The notes under the pieces are model-generated. The model saw only the letters and a list, made by a program, of their open reading frames with translations. It had not been told where the DNA came from and did not search any database. Shown one piece after another: positions 1 through 8,021 of a DNA stretch of 32,822 nucleotides (position 1 is the first letter of the stretch; each line of letters opens with the position of its first letter). Both the position numbers and the translations under genes were made by a program. The DNA comes from Bacteroidota bacterium (GTDB lineage: Bacteria > Bacteroidota > Bacteroidia > Flavobacteriales_F > PHOS-HE28), in assembly GCA_018267055.1 (NCBI GenBank), contig JAFDZF010000024.1, positions 1 through 32,822 on the forward strand. Reading direction: 5' to 3'.

Positions 1-776
1 ACGAGAACGCGATGACGCGGATCGACATGAGCGAGTACCAGGAGCGCCACAGCGTGAGCCGCCTGGTGGGCGCGCCCCCGGGCTACATCGGCTACGACGA
101 GGGCGGCCAGCTCACCGAGGCCGTGCGCCGCAAGCCCTACAGCGTGGTGCTGCTCGACGAGATCGAGAAGGCCCACCCCGACGTGTTCAACGTGCTCCTG
201 CAAGTGCTCGACGACGGCCGCCTCACCGACAACAAGGGCCGCGTGGTGAACTTCAAGAACACCATCATCATCATGACCTCGAACATCGGCTCGCACATCA
301 TCCAGGAGCGGTTCGAGAAAATGGATGAAGGCAACCGTGAACGCGTGATCGAGAGCACCCGCCGCGAGGTGATGGAGCTGCTGAAGCAGAGCGTGCGGCC
401 GGAGTTCCTCAACCGCGTGGACGAGGTGATCATGTTCGAGCCCCTCACCCGCAAGGACGTGCGCGCGATCGTGCAGCTGCAGCTGGACGCCCTCATGCGC
501 AAACTCGCCGAGAAGGACATCCTGCTCTCGCCCAGCCCCGAGCTGGTGGACCACATCGCCACGGTGGGCTACGACCCGCAGTTCGGCGCACGCCCCATCA
601 AGCGCATGATCCAGAAGGAGCTCCTGAACGAGCTGAGCCGCTGGGTCATCGAAGGCAAGGTGGAGACCGGCACGCCGCAGGTGATCGACGTCTTCGACGG
701 GCGGATCGTCTTCCGGAAGCCGCTCGACACCGAGGACGCCGCACCGAAGTCGCGGAAGCGCCGGGCGGAAGCCTGA
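1..776 (+). CDS. clpB: ATP-dependent disaggregase ClpB, C-terminal part
   Basis: This is the C-terminal end of the ClpB (Hsp100) chaperone, which works with DnaK to pull aggregated proteins apart in the cytoplasm. The 5' part lies outside the window; the reading frame is open from base 3 and begins with the ENAMTRIDMSEY block that follows the second Walker A. Visible parts of the second AAA+ domain are the pore loop GYIGYDEGG, Walker B VVLLDEIEKAHPDVFN, sensor 1 IIIMTSNIGS, the arginine-finger region RPEFLNRVDEV, and sensor 2 FGARPIKRMIQ. The protein ends in a basic tail (KSRKRRAEA). The internal ATG at 12 is not the true start. A strong hairpin follows the stop codon, so the gene probably ends its transcript here. 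Confidence 0.96.
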   Translation, partial: ENAMTRIDMSEYQERHSVSRLVGAPPGYIGYDEGGQLTEAVRRKPYSVVLLDEIEKAHPDVFNVLLQVLDDGRLTDNKGRVVNFKNTIIIMTSNIGSHIIQERFEKMDEGNRERVIESTRREVMELLKQSVRPEFLNRVDEVIMFEPLTRKDVRAIVQLQLDALMRKLAEKDILLSPSPELVDHIATVGYDPQFGARPIKRMIQKELLNELSRWVIEGKVETGTPQVIDVFDGRIVFRKPLDTEDAAPKSRKRRAEA

Positions 777-800
777 ACCTGTTCCCCCTGGACCCCGTAA

Positions 801-827
801 GGAAGAGCGGCCGAAAGCCGCTCTTCC
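801..827 (+). terminator. Hairpin terminator after clpB
   Basis: Perfect 11-bp stem (801-811 with 817-827) with the loop CGAAA, starting 24 bases after the clpB stop. There is no clear T tract after the stem, so this is a strong hairpin but not a textbook intrinsic terminator. Confidence 0.7.
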
Positions 828-863
828 CGTTCCGGATCCTTCGCATCTTCGCGCACCTCTCCC

Positions 864-1442
864 ATGCGTTCCTTCCTGCTCCTTCTTCTCGGTATCGCCT
901 TGCTGGGCGCGGGCGCCTGGCTGTGGTCGCGGTCGACGTCGCGCGGGGACGAGGCGCCCATGCAGGCCCATTGGGAACGGGCCACACCGGAGGCACGCGA
1001 CCAGGCCTTCGCAGCATGGGTGAAGGCCCGCTTCGGCCGGCCCGTCTTCAAGCTGCTGAACGGCACCGAGGGCCCGCACGCCGATGCCTCCGATCCCGGC
1101 CTGCTCGTCGCCTTCCAGACCGGCTCGGAGAAGGACCTGTTCGCCGTGGACTGCCATTGGCGCGCACGCTTCGACCGGCGCCAGGTGGTGCTGGCCGATG
1201 CGGAGCACGTGGCCGGCTATCGCCGCTACGAGCAGCAGAACGCCTGCCGGACCTTCATCGTCCTCGGCATCGCCGGCACGCCCGATGACCCGGCGGACGT
1301 GTACGTGGTCCCGCTCGAGCGGATCGGCAACGGCACCATCGACATGGGCCTGCTGGTGCCCTACAAGCAGCGCTCGGCGCTCGGCACCTTCTACTACTAT
1401 CCGGACGATGGCCGCCTGGTCCTGTACGGACCGCCCGCCTGA
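864..1442 (+). CDS. Unrecognised membrane-anchored or exported protein
   Basis: A 192-residue protein I cannot place in a family. Residues 1-22 are a Leu/Ala-rich hydrophobic segment after MRS, so it is anchored to the inner membrane or exported, with the rest (from about SRSTSRGDEAP) in the periplasm. The soluble part has two cysteines, in VDCHWRARF and QQNACRTF, which could form a disulfide. The ATG at 864 puts the hydrophobic segment at the N-terminus, which supports this start. A CATCTTCG sequence at 844-851 resembles the -7 boxes seen elsewhere in the window. No terminator separates it from the next gene. Its codon use matches the core genome. It is very likely a real gene with unknown function. 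Confidence 0.75.
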   Translation: MRSFLLLLLGIALLGAGAWLWSRSTSRGDEAPMQAHWERATPEARDQAFAAWVKARFGRPVFKLLNGTEGPHADASDPGLLVAFQTGSEKDLFAVDCHWRARFDRRQVVLADAEHVAGYRRYEQQNACRTFIVLGIAGTPDDPADVYVVPLERIGNGTIDMGLLVPYKQRSALGTFYYYPDDGRLVLYGPPA

Positions 1443-1557
1443 TCACTTCCGGCCGCCCGGGAAGGATCGTTCGATCGATCGTGCATAACCCATCGTCACC
1501 GGGGGGCGCACGTGTCCGCATCGCAACTAGTTTGCCCTCGTTCCCAGACGATCGGAA

Positions 1558-2001
1558 ATGACCTTCACCGCCCAACTCGACGAGATGCTCTCCGCGTTGC
1601 GCATCACGCGTTCACGCCTTCTCGCCCCGCTGGACCACCGCCAGCAGCTCCTCCCCCGCGACCCCTCGATCTTCGCCGAGGACGTGCTCCATTTCGTGAT
1701 GGACCAATGGTCCGACGACCTGCGCAAACAGGGCCACGTGCTCGAGGAGGATACCTCCTGGAAGGACCCCGTGAGCCTCTACCCGCGCTATACGCTGCGC
1801 ATGGCCGGCGGCGATGCCATCGACCTGCTCTTTACCGGCGTGTATCCCGGCTCGCTCTTCCTCACCATCAGCAAGGGGCTGCCCCGCAAGCAGCAGTTCA
1901 GTGATGCGCGCGCCGTGCAGGTGCCGCTCAACCTGAGCAACGACCCCAACGCCTTGCTGCACGGCATCCTCCACGGCATCCGCACCTACAGCACGCCGTA
2001 G
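1558..2001 (+). CDS. Unrecognised 147-residue cytoplasmic protein
   Basis: No signal peptide, membrane segment or known motif is visible. The protein starts with a helical region (AQLDEMLSALRITRSRLL), has an acidic and aromatic middle (FAEDVLHFVMDQWSDDLR) and a central strand-rich part (YTLRMAGGDAIDLLFTGVYPGSLFLTISKG). The ATG at 1558 is the first in frame. It sits 10 bases before sixA in the same direction with no terminator between them, so the two are probably co-transcribed. The 115-base gap before it holds a GATC-rich patch (1465-1484) and nothing else I can name. Function unknown. Confidence 0.7.
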   Translation: MTFTAQLDEMLSALRITRSRLLAPLDHRQQLLPRDPSIFAEDVLHFVMDQWSDDLRKQGHVLEEDTSWKDPVSLYPRYTLRMAGGDAIDLLFTGVYPGSLFLTISKGLPRKQQFSDARAVQVPLNLSNDPNALLHGILHGIRTYSTP

Positions 2002-2011
2002 CTCCGCCGCC

Positions 2012-2494
2012 ATGAAGACCCTCTACCTCGTGCGCCACGCCAAGAGCAGCTGGGCGGACCCGGGGATGGAGGACTTCGACCGGCCGCTGAACGACCGCGG
2101 CCTGCGCGATGCGCCCGCCATGGCGGAACGCTTCAAAGCACGCCACGAGCCGGTGGACCTGCTGGTGAGCAGCCCCGCCGCGCGTGCCCTCGCCACCGCA
2201 CGCTGCTATGCGCAGGCGCTGGACCTGCCGGTCACGGAGGACAAGCGCATCTACGAGGCGCACCACCGCGCGCTGCAAGGCGTGGTGGAAAGCCTCCCGG
2301 ACACGGCCCAACGCGTGATGCTCTTCGGCCACAACCCGGGCTTCAGCCTGCTCACCGAGCACCTGTGCGAGGCCGGCCTCGGCGACCTGCCCACCTGCGC
2401 CATCGTGCGCATCGACCTCACGGTGGCCTCCTGGGAAGAGGTCGCCGGCGGCCTGGGCACGCTGGTGTGGTGGGACTTCCCGAAGAGCGCCTGA
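2012..2494 (+). CDS. sixA: SixA-type phosphohistidine phosphatase
   Basis: A histidine-phosphatase superfamily member of 160 residues, the usual length of the short SixA branch, which removes phosphate from phosphohistidine in signalling proteins. The catalytic N-terminal motif LVRHAKSSW places the nucleophile at His9 next to Arg8. The second catalytic histidine is His107 in FGHNPGF. The RPLNDRG segment after the first motif is typical of the family. It lies 10 bases after the preceding unknown gene and 4 bases before the end of the converging gene. The family is clear; the cellular target cannot be told from the sequence, and other small-molecule phosphatases share this fold. Confidence 0.85.
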   Translation: MKTLYLVRHAKSSWADPGMEDFDRPLNDRGLRDAPAMAERFKARHEPVDLLVSSPAARALATARCYAQALDLPVTEDKRIYEAHHRALQGVVESLPDTAQRVMLFGHNPGFSLLTEHLCEAGLGDLPTCAIVRIDLTVASWEEVAGGLGTLVWWDFPKSA

Positions 2495-2498
2495 TGCC

Positions 2499-3845
2499 TC
2501 AGCGCAACCGCTCCCGGTAGATCGTCCGCTTCTGCAGCGATGCATAGGGCCGCGCGATATAGTACACGTAGCCGCCGTGCACCTGCACCCGCTCGGGGTA
2601 TTCGCTCGTGATGCGGAAGCGATCGCCCAGCGCGCCCGTCCGGGGATCGACCCGCCGCAGCCAGGTGGCACCGTAGCGCGCATACTGGGCGTACAAGGCC
2701 TGGGTCTCCCGGTCCTGCACGATCCGCTCCGCCCAGTCGCGCCGCTCGCCCTTCACCAGGTAGCCCAGCGGCGCATCGCCCGCGGCGGTGAAGCCGCGCG
2801 TGAATTTGCGCAGGCGGCCGCGCGCGTGGTCGAACACCAGCAGCGTATCGCCCACCACGAACAAGGGCGCATATATGGGCTTGAACCAGATGTTGTGCTG
2901 GAAGCCGCTCATGTAGCCGGCCACCACTTCCTTGTCGATCCCCAGCTCGGCGGCCAGGTCCATCGCCACCACTTTCTCCGGGCCCTTCAGGTATTTGTAC
3001 TCGCTGCGGAACAGGGCCATCATGAAGGTGTCCACCACGGAGCAGATCAGCGCGGTGCTGTCCTGCGGCGGCGCATAGGCCAGGTGGTCGAGCGCCGGGT
3101 ACACATCGTCGCCGTTCGAGCCCACCACCCAGCCGGGGATGCTGTCCGTCCAGGGCAGCACGGCGCGGCGCAGCTCTTCCAGGCCGAACGGGCGCAGCAC
3201 GATGCCGGTCCCCTGCCGCGCCACGCCGAACGCATGCCGCGTGCCCTCGATCACCACGTCGTTCCGCAGGTCGTGCCGCAGCCCGAAGACGTCCTCCGGC
3301 ACCGGGCAGGAGGCCACTTCCGTGTACAGCGTGTCCAGCAATACCAGCCGCACGTCGCGCAGGATCTCCTTGCGCGCATCGCCTTCCGCCCGCAGCAGAC
3401 GCGGATGCTCGTACGCCAGCACCCACAGCCCGTCCGCATTGATCAGGAGGTCGGCCGCGTGCAGGTCCTTGCGCAGGAAGACCGTCTCGGGCTTCGGCCG
3501 CTCGATCCCCACGGTGCCGAGAAGGATGTTGAGCGGCAGCAGCCGCACCACCCATGTGCCATCCGGAAGCAGCCGCTCGGGCGGGAACGCCAACACCCGT
3601 TCACCATAGGCCACATGCCGGAACCGCACGGCCAGGGAGATGCCTTGCTCCGCGATGATGCGGGCGCGGCCCTCCCGATCGGTGATGGCCAGCGTACGTC
3701 CTTCGGAGAGGAGGACCACCTCGGCGATCGGCCGGTCGTCCAGGCTGTCGAGCACCACCACCCGCTGCTCCTTCCACTGGGCGGAGAGCCGCCCGCCGGC
3801 GAGCGCGGCGAGCAGGACGAGGGCGTACCGGAGCGTTCGGGGCAT
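2499..3845 (-). CDS. Secreted protein with carboxypeptidase-like regulatory domain
   Basis: A 448-residue protein. Residues 1-22 (MPRTLRYALVLLAALAGGRLSA) form a clear signal peptide, which decides the start at 3845; a longer upstream reading is arginine-rich and unlike a real N-terminus. After it, residues about 25-105 (VVVLDSLDDRPIAEVVLLSEGRTLAITDREGRARI) look like a carboxypeptidase-D regulatory-like beta-sandwich, common in Bacteroidota envelope proteins. The remaining 340 residues have repeated aromatic and beta-rich stretches (NADGLWVLAYE, GDTLLVFDHARGRLRKFT, GGYVYYIAR), suggesting a propeller-like fold, but I recognise no catalytic motif. It ends 4 bases from sixA in convergent orientation and is divergent from the J-domain gene. 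Function unknown; location periplasm or outer membrane surface. Confidence 0.8.
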   Translation of the reverse strand: MPRTLRYALVLLAALAGGRLSAQWKEQRVVVLDSLDDRPIAEVVLLSEGRTLAITDREGRARIIAEQGISLAVRFRHVAYGERVLAFPPERLLPDGTWVVRLLPLNILLGTVGIERPKPETVFLRKDLHAADLLINADGLWVLAYEHPRLLRAEGDARKEILRDVRLVLLDTLYTEVASCPVPEDVFGLRHDLRNDVVIEGTRHAFGVARQGTGIVLRPFGLEELRRAVLPWTDSIPGWVVGSNGDDVYPALDHLAYAPPQDSTALICSVVDTFMMALFRSEYKYLKGPEKVVAMDLAAELGIDKEVVAGYMSGFQHNIWFKPIYAPLFVVGDTLLVFDHARGRLRKFTRGFTAAGDAPLGYLVKGERRDWAERIVQDRETQALYAQYARYGATWLRRVDPRTGALGDRFRITSEYPERVQVHGGYVYYIARPYASLQKRTIYRERLR

Positions 3846-3910
3846 GCGTTCTACCTTCACGATGCGCGGCACTCGGGGAATGCACACATCCCCAATGCTA
3901 CGCCGATCGG

Positions 3911-4384
3911 ATGAACGCCGCCCCGCGCGATCCCTACAGCGTGCTCGGCATCCCGCGCGATGCGACGGCCGCCGCCATCCGCGAGGCCTACCGCCGCCAG
4001 GTGAAGCGCGCCCACCCCGACCACGATCCATCGCCCCAGGCGGCCCAGCGCTTCATGGAGATCCACGAGGCCTACGCCCTCCTCCGCGACCCGCTGCTCC
4101 GCCTGGCCCATGATGCCCGCTCCCGGCGGCCGTCCCGTCCGGACGCACGCCATCCCGGCCGGCCGGCACAGCGTCCGGTGAACGCTCCCGCGGAAGCCCC
4201 GGACCTCGATACCCGCTCCTGGGCCTTCATCGGCCTGCACCTCACCGGCCTCGTCTTCGGGGTCGTGCTGGTGCTGGGCATCCTGGTGGGCATCACGTTC
4301 GCGGACTGGCCCTGGGCGGCCATCGTGTTCATCCTGCCCGGCCTGGTGCTGATCCCCGATGCCTGGGAGGGACTGCGGATGTGA
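3911..4384 (+). CDS. Membrane-anchored J-domain (DnaJ-like) protein
   Basis: 157 residues with an N-terminal J domain (about residues 7-68: DPYSVLGIPRDATAAAIREAYRRQV) carrying the essential HPD triad at residues 35-37, which stimulates the ATPase of a DnaK partner. A basic Arg/Pro-rich linker (about 69-100) leads to two predicted membrane helices (about 104-128 and 132-150). It has no G/F region, zinc domain or substrate-binding domain, so it is a type III J protein that probably recruits DnaK to the membrane rather than acting as general DnaJ. The gene is divergent from the secreted protein gene at 2499 and ends at a bidirectional terminator. Its client is unknown. Confidence 0.85.
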   Translation: MNAAPRDPYSVLGIPRDATAAAIREAYRRQVKRAHPDHDPSPQAAQRFMEIHEAYALLRDPLLRLAHDARSRRPSRPDARHPGRPAQRPVNAPAEAPDLDTRSWAFIGLHLTGLVFGVVLVLGILVGITFADWPWAAIVFILPGLVLIPDAWEGLRM

Positions 4385-4390
4385 GCGATG

Positions 4391-4425
4391 AAAAAAGAAG
4401 GCCCTCCGGAACGGAAGGCCTTCTT
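4391..4425. terminator. Bidirectional terminator between J-domain gene and ilvE
   Basis: A 9-bp stem (4395-4403 with 4417-4425) continues inward after one mismatch with 4 more pairs (4405-4408 with 4412-4415). The A run at 4391-4396 gives a U tract on the minus strand, so it best serves ilvE, but it sits between two convergent genes and can serve both. Confidence 0.8.
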
Positions 4426-4444
4426 GGTGAACGCGGGTCTTCGC

Positions 4445-5515
4445 TCATCCCACCGGCACCATCCACCCGAAGGGATCGGGGCGACGGCCGCGGCGGATGT
4501 CGTCCAGCACCTCGCCGATGTGGTTGGTGAGCTTGCGCTCCTCCACCGCCGGCAGCTGGTATTCGATGCCGTCGTAGGCGATGCTCTGGATGTGGGCGAT
4601 GGTGGCGGCCGTGCCGGCGCCGAAGGCGGACTTCATGTTGCCGCTGCGCAAGGCCTCCACTACTTCCTTCACGCTCACGCGGCGCACCTCGCAGGCGATG
4701 CCTTCGCTCTGCGCGATCTTGATGATGCTGTCGCGCGTGATGCCGCGCAGGATGGTGCCCGTGGTGTCGGGCGTGACCAGCGTGTCGCCGATGCGGAAGA
4801 ACACGTTCATCGTGCCGCTCTCCTCGAAGTACTGGTGCGTTTCGCCATCGGTCCAGAGCAGCTGGTGGAAGCCCTGGTCGGCGGCCAGCTTGGCGGGGTA
4901 GAGCGAGGCGGCGTAGTTGCCCCCGCACTTCGCCTCGCCCGTGCCGCCGGGGAAGGCCCGGCTGTACTCGGTCTCGATCTTCACGCGGACCGTGTCCTTA
5001 TAGTACATGCCCACCGGGCAGGTGAAGATGAGGAAGCGGTAGCCGTCGCTCGGGCGCACACCGATGTACTCGTCGCTGGCGAAGAGCAGCGGGCGGATGT
5101 ACAGCGCACCGTCGGGGCTGTTGGGGATCCAATCGCTGTCGAGCCGCACCAGCTCCTTCAGCGCATCGAGGAAGATGTCCTCCGGGATCTCGGGCATGCA
5201 CATGCGCACCGCGCTGCGGTTCATGCGCGCGATGTTGGCCTGGGGGCGGAAGATGCTCACCTTGCCATCGGCCCCGCGGTAGGCCTTCAGGCCTTCGAAG
5301 ATGGTCTGGCAGTAATGGAGGACCAGGGCCGCCGGGCTCATCTGCATGTGGGCGTACGGCACGATCTCCGGCTGCTGCCATTGCCCGTCGCGGTAGTCCA
5401 TCACGAACATGTGGTCGCTGAAGACCCGCCCGAACTTCACGTTCTCCAGGTCCGTCCCTGGCAGACGCGAATGCTCGGTACGGCGGATGGCTATCTTTTG
5501 CCCGGTGGTGATCAT
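4445..5515 (-). CDS. ilvE: Branched-chain amino acid aminotransferase (group II)
   Basis: A 356-residue PLP enzyme that transfers the amino group between glutamate and the 2-oxo acids of leucine, isoleucine and valine. Family marks are FEGLKAYR (73-80), the PLP lysine Lys196 in AKCGGNYAASL, the RPLLFASDEY segment (141-150), and the ESGTMNVFF and TILRGITRDSI blocks. Length and motifs fit the longer group II (eukaryote-like) branch rather than the 300-residue enterobacterial IlvE. The start at 5515 (MITTGQKIAI) is preferred over an upstream in-frame ATG at 5569, because an exact TAnnTTTG box lies between them at 5536-5543. It is divergent from recQ across about 107 bases and stands alone as a transcription unit. 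Confidence 0.94.
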   Translation of the reverse strand: MITTGQKIAIRRTEHSRLPGTDLENVKFGRVFSDHMFVMDYRDGQWQQPEIVPYAHMQMSPAALVLHYCQTIFEGLKAYRGADGKVSIFRPQANIARMNRSAVRMCMPEIPEDIFLDALKELVRLDSDWIPNSPDGALYIRPLLFASDEYIGVRPSDGYRFLIFTCPVGMYYKDTVRVKIETEYSRAFPGGTGEAKCGGNYAASLYPAKLAADQGFHQLLWTDGETHQYFEESGTMNVFFRIGDTLVTPDTTGTILRGITRDSIIKIAQSEGIACEVRRVSVKEVVEALRSGNMKSAFGAGTAATIAHIQSIAYDGIEYQLPAVEERKLTNHIGEVLDDIRRGRRPDPFGWMVPVG

Positions 5516-5535
5516 CGGAATGCGCTTGATGGGTC

Positions 5536-5543
5536 CAAATGTA
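5536..5543 (-). promoter_or_regulatory. ilvE -7 promoter box
   Basis: TACATTTG read on the minus strand, an exact match to the Bacteroidota TAnnTTTG box, ending 20 bases before the ilvE start codon. No TTG lies at the expected -33 distance. Confidence 0.55.
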
Positions 5544-5622
5544 GCCAATGCCGTGCGCAGCAGGGCCACGCCGGTCCAGGCCCCGTGCGCTTTTCCTCGC
5601 TTCCCGCTCCCATCCGCCGATC

Positions 5623-7440
5623 ATGCGTGACCCCCTCGAGGTGCTCCGGACCACCTGGGGCTACGACCGTTTCCGGCCCATGCAGGAGGAGGTCGTGCGC
5701 AGCGTCCTCGCCGGGCGCGACACCCTGGCGCTCCTGCCCACGGGAAGCGGGAAGAGCCTGTGCTTCCAAGTGCCGGCGCTGGCCCTGGGGCGGCTGTGCC
5801 TGGTGGTGTCGCCGCTGATCGCCCTGATGAAGGACCAGGTGGAACGCCTGCGCTCCCTGGGCATCCGCGCCACGGCGATCACCAGCGGCATGGACCATGC
5901 GGAGATCGACAATGCCCTGGAGAACGCCGCCGTGGGGAAGACGGCCTTCCTCTATGTCTCTCCTGAGCGGCTGGGATCGGAGCTCTTCGTCGCCCGCCTG
6001 CCCCGCCTGCCCCTGGGACTGATCGCCGTGGACGAAGCGCACTGCATCAGCCAGTGGGGCTATGATTTCCGGCCGGCATACCTCGGCATCGCGCAGCTGC
6101 GCGAACGGCATCCGCAGGTGCCGGTGCTCGCCCTCACCGCCTCGGCCACGCCGGACGTGGCGCAGGACATCCAGGCCCGCCTCGGGTTCCGGGCGCCCAA
6201 CCTGCTGCGCGGTCCCTTCCAGCGGCCCGAGCTCACGCTGTGGGTGAGCCGCGGCGAGGACAAGATGGGGCGCCTCCTGCGCATCGCGCAGCGGACGGAC
6301 GGCAGCGGCATCGTGTACCTGCGCGAACGCCGCGGCACGGTGCGCATCGCCCAGTTCCTCCTCCAGCACGGCATCCCCGCGGCCGCCTACCACGCGGGGC
6401 TCACGTTCGAGGAGCGCGACCGCATCCAGCAGGCCTGGGCCAAGGGCGAGGTCCGTTTCGTGGCCGCCACCAATGCCTTCGGCATGGGCATCGACAAGGC
6501 CGACGTGCGCTGCGTGGTGCACCTGGAGCCACCGCCGGACCTGGAGAGCTATTACCAGGAGGCCGGCCGCGGCGGCCGCGACGGCCGACCGGCGCATGCG
6601 ATCCTGCTTACGCACGCGGGCGACGAGGCGAAGCTGCGCGAGCGGATGCAGGCCTCCTTCCCTTCCCTCGCGGACGTGCGGCGCGTGTACCAGGCCTTCG
6701 CCGACCAGCACGGGATCGCGCTCGGCTCGGGACAGCATGAAGCGTATGACCTCGACCTGCGCGAACTCGCACGCCGCACGTCGCTCGTGCCCGCCCTGGT
6801 GGGCCATGCCCTCAAGGCCCTGGAGCTGGACGGCACGCTCGCGCTCTCCGACGGCGCACGCACGCCCTCCCGCGTGCTGATGCGCGCCTCGCCCAGCGTG
6901 GTGTATGACCTGCGCGTGGGCGATGCCCGCCTGGGCCCCGTGCTCGAAGCGCTGCTGCGCCTCTATGGCGGCCTCTTCGAGGAGCCGTCCATCATCGAGG
7001 AGCACCGCATCGCCCAGCGGATCGGGTGGACGGCGGCCCGCGTCACCGCCACGCTGCACGAGCTGGCGCGCACGCAGGTCCTCTTCTACCGCCCGCGGAA
7101 CGATGCGCCGATGGTGACCCTGCTGGTGCCACGCCGCGATGCCCAACGCCTGACGCTCGACAAGGAAGCGCTGCACGACCGGGAGCAGCGGGCACGCGTG
7201 CGCATGGAGGCGATGGCGGCCTTCGCCTTCCACGCCGACGCCTGCCGCGAAGTGCTCCTGCTCCGCTATTTCGGGGAGGACGCGCCGCGCGACTGCGGCC
7301 GCTGCGATGTGTGCCAGGGCCGCGGCATCGGAACAGCGGAACACGTGCGCACGGCTCCCACGCCCGAGGAGATCGAGCGGCTGCGGTGGGCCATCGACGA
7401 GGGGCACGCCGCGCCCACGACGCTGAATGGCGACCGGTGA
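5623..7440 (+). CDS. recQ: RecQ-family ATP-dependent DNA helicase, short form
   Basis: A 605-residue 3'-5' DNA helicase of the RecQ family, acting in recombinational repair. The N-terminal RecQ motif is GYDRFRPMQEEVV; Walker A is TGSGKS (40-45); the DEAH box is at 137-140, followed by the aromatic-rich loop SQWGYDFRPAY. The second helicase domain has GIVYLRERR, AYHAGL, ATNAFGMGIDKADVR and QEAGRGGRDG. A four-cysteine zinc site is complete (Cys541, Cys558, Cys561, Cys564). No HRDC domain follows, so it is shorter than classical RecQ, as in many Bacteroidota paralogues. The ATG at 5623 (MRDPLEVLRTTWGYDRFRP) matches the usual family start; longer upstream readings are arginine/proline-rich artefacts. 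Its TGA overlaps the mpg ATG by one base. Confidence 0.94.
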   Translation: MRDPLEVLRTTWGYDRFRPMQEEVVRSVLAGRDTLALLPTGSGKSLCFQVPALALGRLCLVVSPLIALMKDQVERLRSLGIRATAITSGMDHAEIDNALENAAVGKTAFLYVSPERLGSELFVARLPRLPLGLIAVDEAHCISQWGYDFRPAYLGIAQLRERHPQVPVLALTASATPDVAQDIQARLGFRAPNLLRGPFQRPELTLWVSRGEDKMGRLLRIAQRTDGSGIVYLRERRGTVRIAQFLLQHGIPAAAYHAGLTFEERDRIQQAWAKGEVRFVAATNAFGMGIDKADVRCVVHLEPPPDLESYYQEAGRGGRDGRPAHAILLTHAGDEAKLRERMQASFPSLADVRRVYQAFADQHGIALGSGQHEAYDLDLRELARRTSLVPALVGHALKALELDGTLALSDGARTPSRVLMRASPSVVYDLRVGDARLGPVLEALLRLYGGLFEEPSIIEEHRIAQRIGWTAARVTATLHELARTQVLFYRPRNDAPMVTLLVPRRDAQRLTLDKEALHDREQRARVRMEAMAAFAFHADACREVLLLRYFGEDAPRDCGRCDVCQGRGIGTAEHVRTAPTPEEIERLRWAIDEGHAAPTTLNGDR

Positions 7441-8021
7441 TGGGCAGGCTGCCACGCTCCTTCTACCTGCGCGACGATGTCGTCACCATCGCACGCGAGC
7501 TGCTGGGCAAGGTGCTGGTCTCGGACATCGACGGGGTGCGCACCGCGGGCATCATCACCGAAACGGAGGCCTACGCCGGCGTGATCGACCGCGCCTCGCA
7601 CGCCTTCGGCGGACGACGCACGGCGCGGACGGAGGTCATGTACGGGCGCGGCGGCATCGCCTACGTTTATTTGTGCTACGGCATCCACCACCTCTTCAAC
7701 GTCGTGACCAACGCCAGCGATACGCCCCATGCCGTGCTCGTCCGGGCGATGCATCCGGTGCAGGGCATCGACGTGATGAAGGAGCGGCGACGCCAGGAAC
7801 GGCTGACCACCGGCGGACCCGGCACGGTGAGCCAGGCGCTCGGCATCCGCACCGCACATACCGGCACCGACCTACTGGGCACCGTCCTCCACATCGAGGA
7901 CCTGGGCATCACGGTCCCCGCCGCGGCGATCGTCACCGGCCCGCGCATCGGCGTGGACTATGCCGGCGAGGACGCCCTGCTTCCGTACCGCTTCCACTTC
8001 GATCCCCGCCTCCTGCCATGA
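7440..8021 (+). CDS. 3-methyladenine DNA glycosylase (AAG/MPG type)
   Basis: A 193-residue monofunctional DNA glycosylase of the mammalian AAG family, removing alkylated and deaminated purines to start base excision repair. Seen are LLGKVLV (21-27), the ETEAY motif (41-45) with the catalytic glutamate, DRASHAFGG, RTEVMYGRGGIAYVYLCYGIHHLFNVVT (64-90, the DNA-binding and intercalating region), and a C-terminal GPRIGVDYAGEDALLPYRF block. It begins on the last base of the recQ stop (TGATG) and its own stop overlaps the fmt start as ATGA, so translation of the three genes is probably coupled. Linking it to RecQ makes sense for DNA repair; linking it to fmt is probably just packing. Confidence 0.93.
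   Translation: MGRLPRSFYLRDDVVTIARELLGKVLVSDIDGVRTAGIITETEAYAGVIDRASHAFGGRRTARTEVMYGRGGIAYVYLCYGIHHLFNVVTNASDTPHAVLVRAMHPVQGIDVMKERRRQERLTTGGPGTVSQALGIRTAHTGTDLLGTVLHIEDLGITVPAAAIVTGPRIGVDYAGEDALLPYRFHFDPRLLP

Noticed and set aside
2577-3914. A 445-codon plus-strand frame opposite the secreted protein gene
   Set aside because: His/Gln/Arg-rich shadow; the minus-strand frame has a signal peptide and sensible domain content.
4388-5818. A 476-codon plus-strand frame opposite ilvE
   Set aside because: It starts inside a terminator and reads antisense to a clear aminotransferase; composition is that of a shadow frame.
5512-7455. A 647-codon open frame on the minus strand opposite recQ
   Set aside because: It is a shadow of the recQ frame in high-GC DNA: His/Arg/Gln-rich, no domain, while the plus strand encodes a complete helicase.
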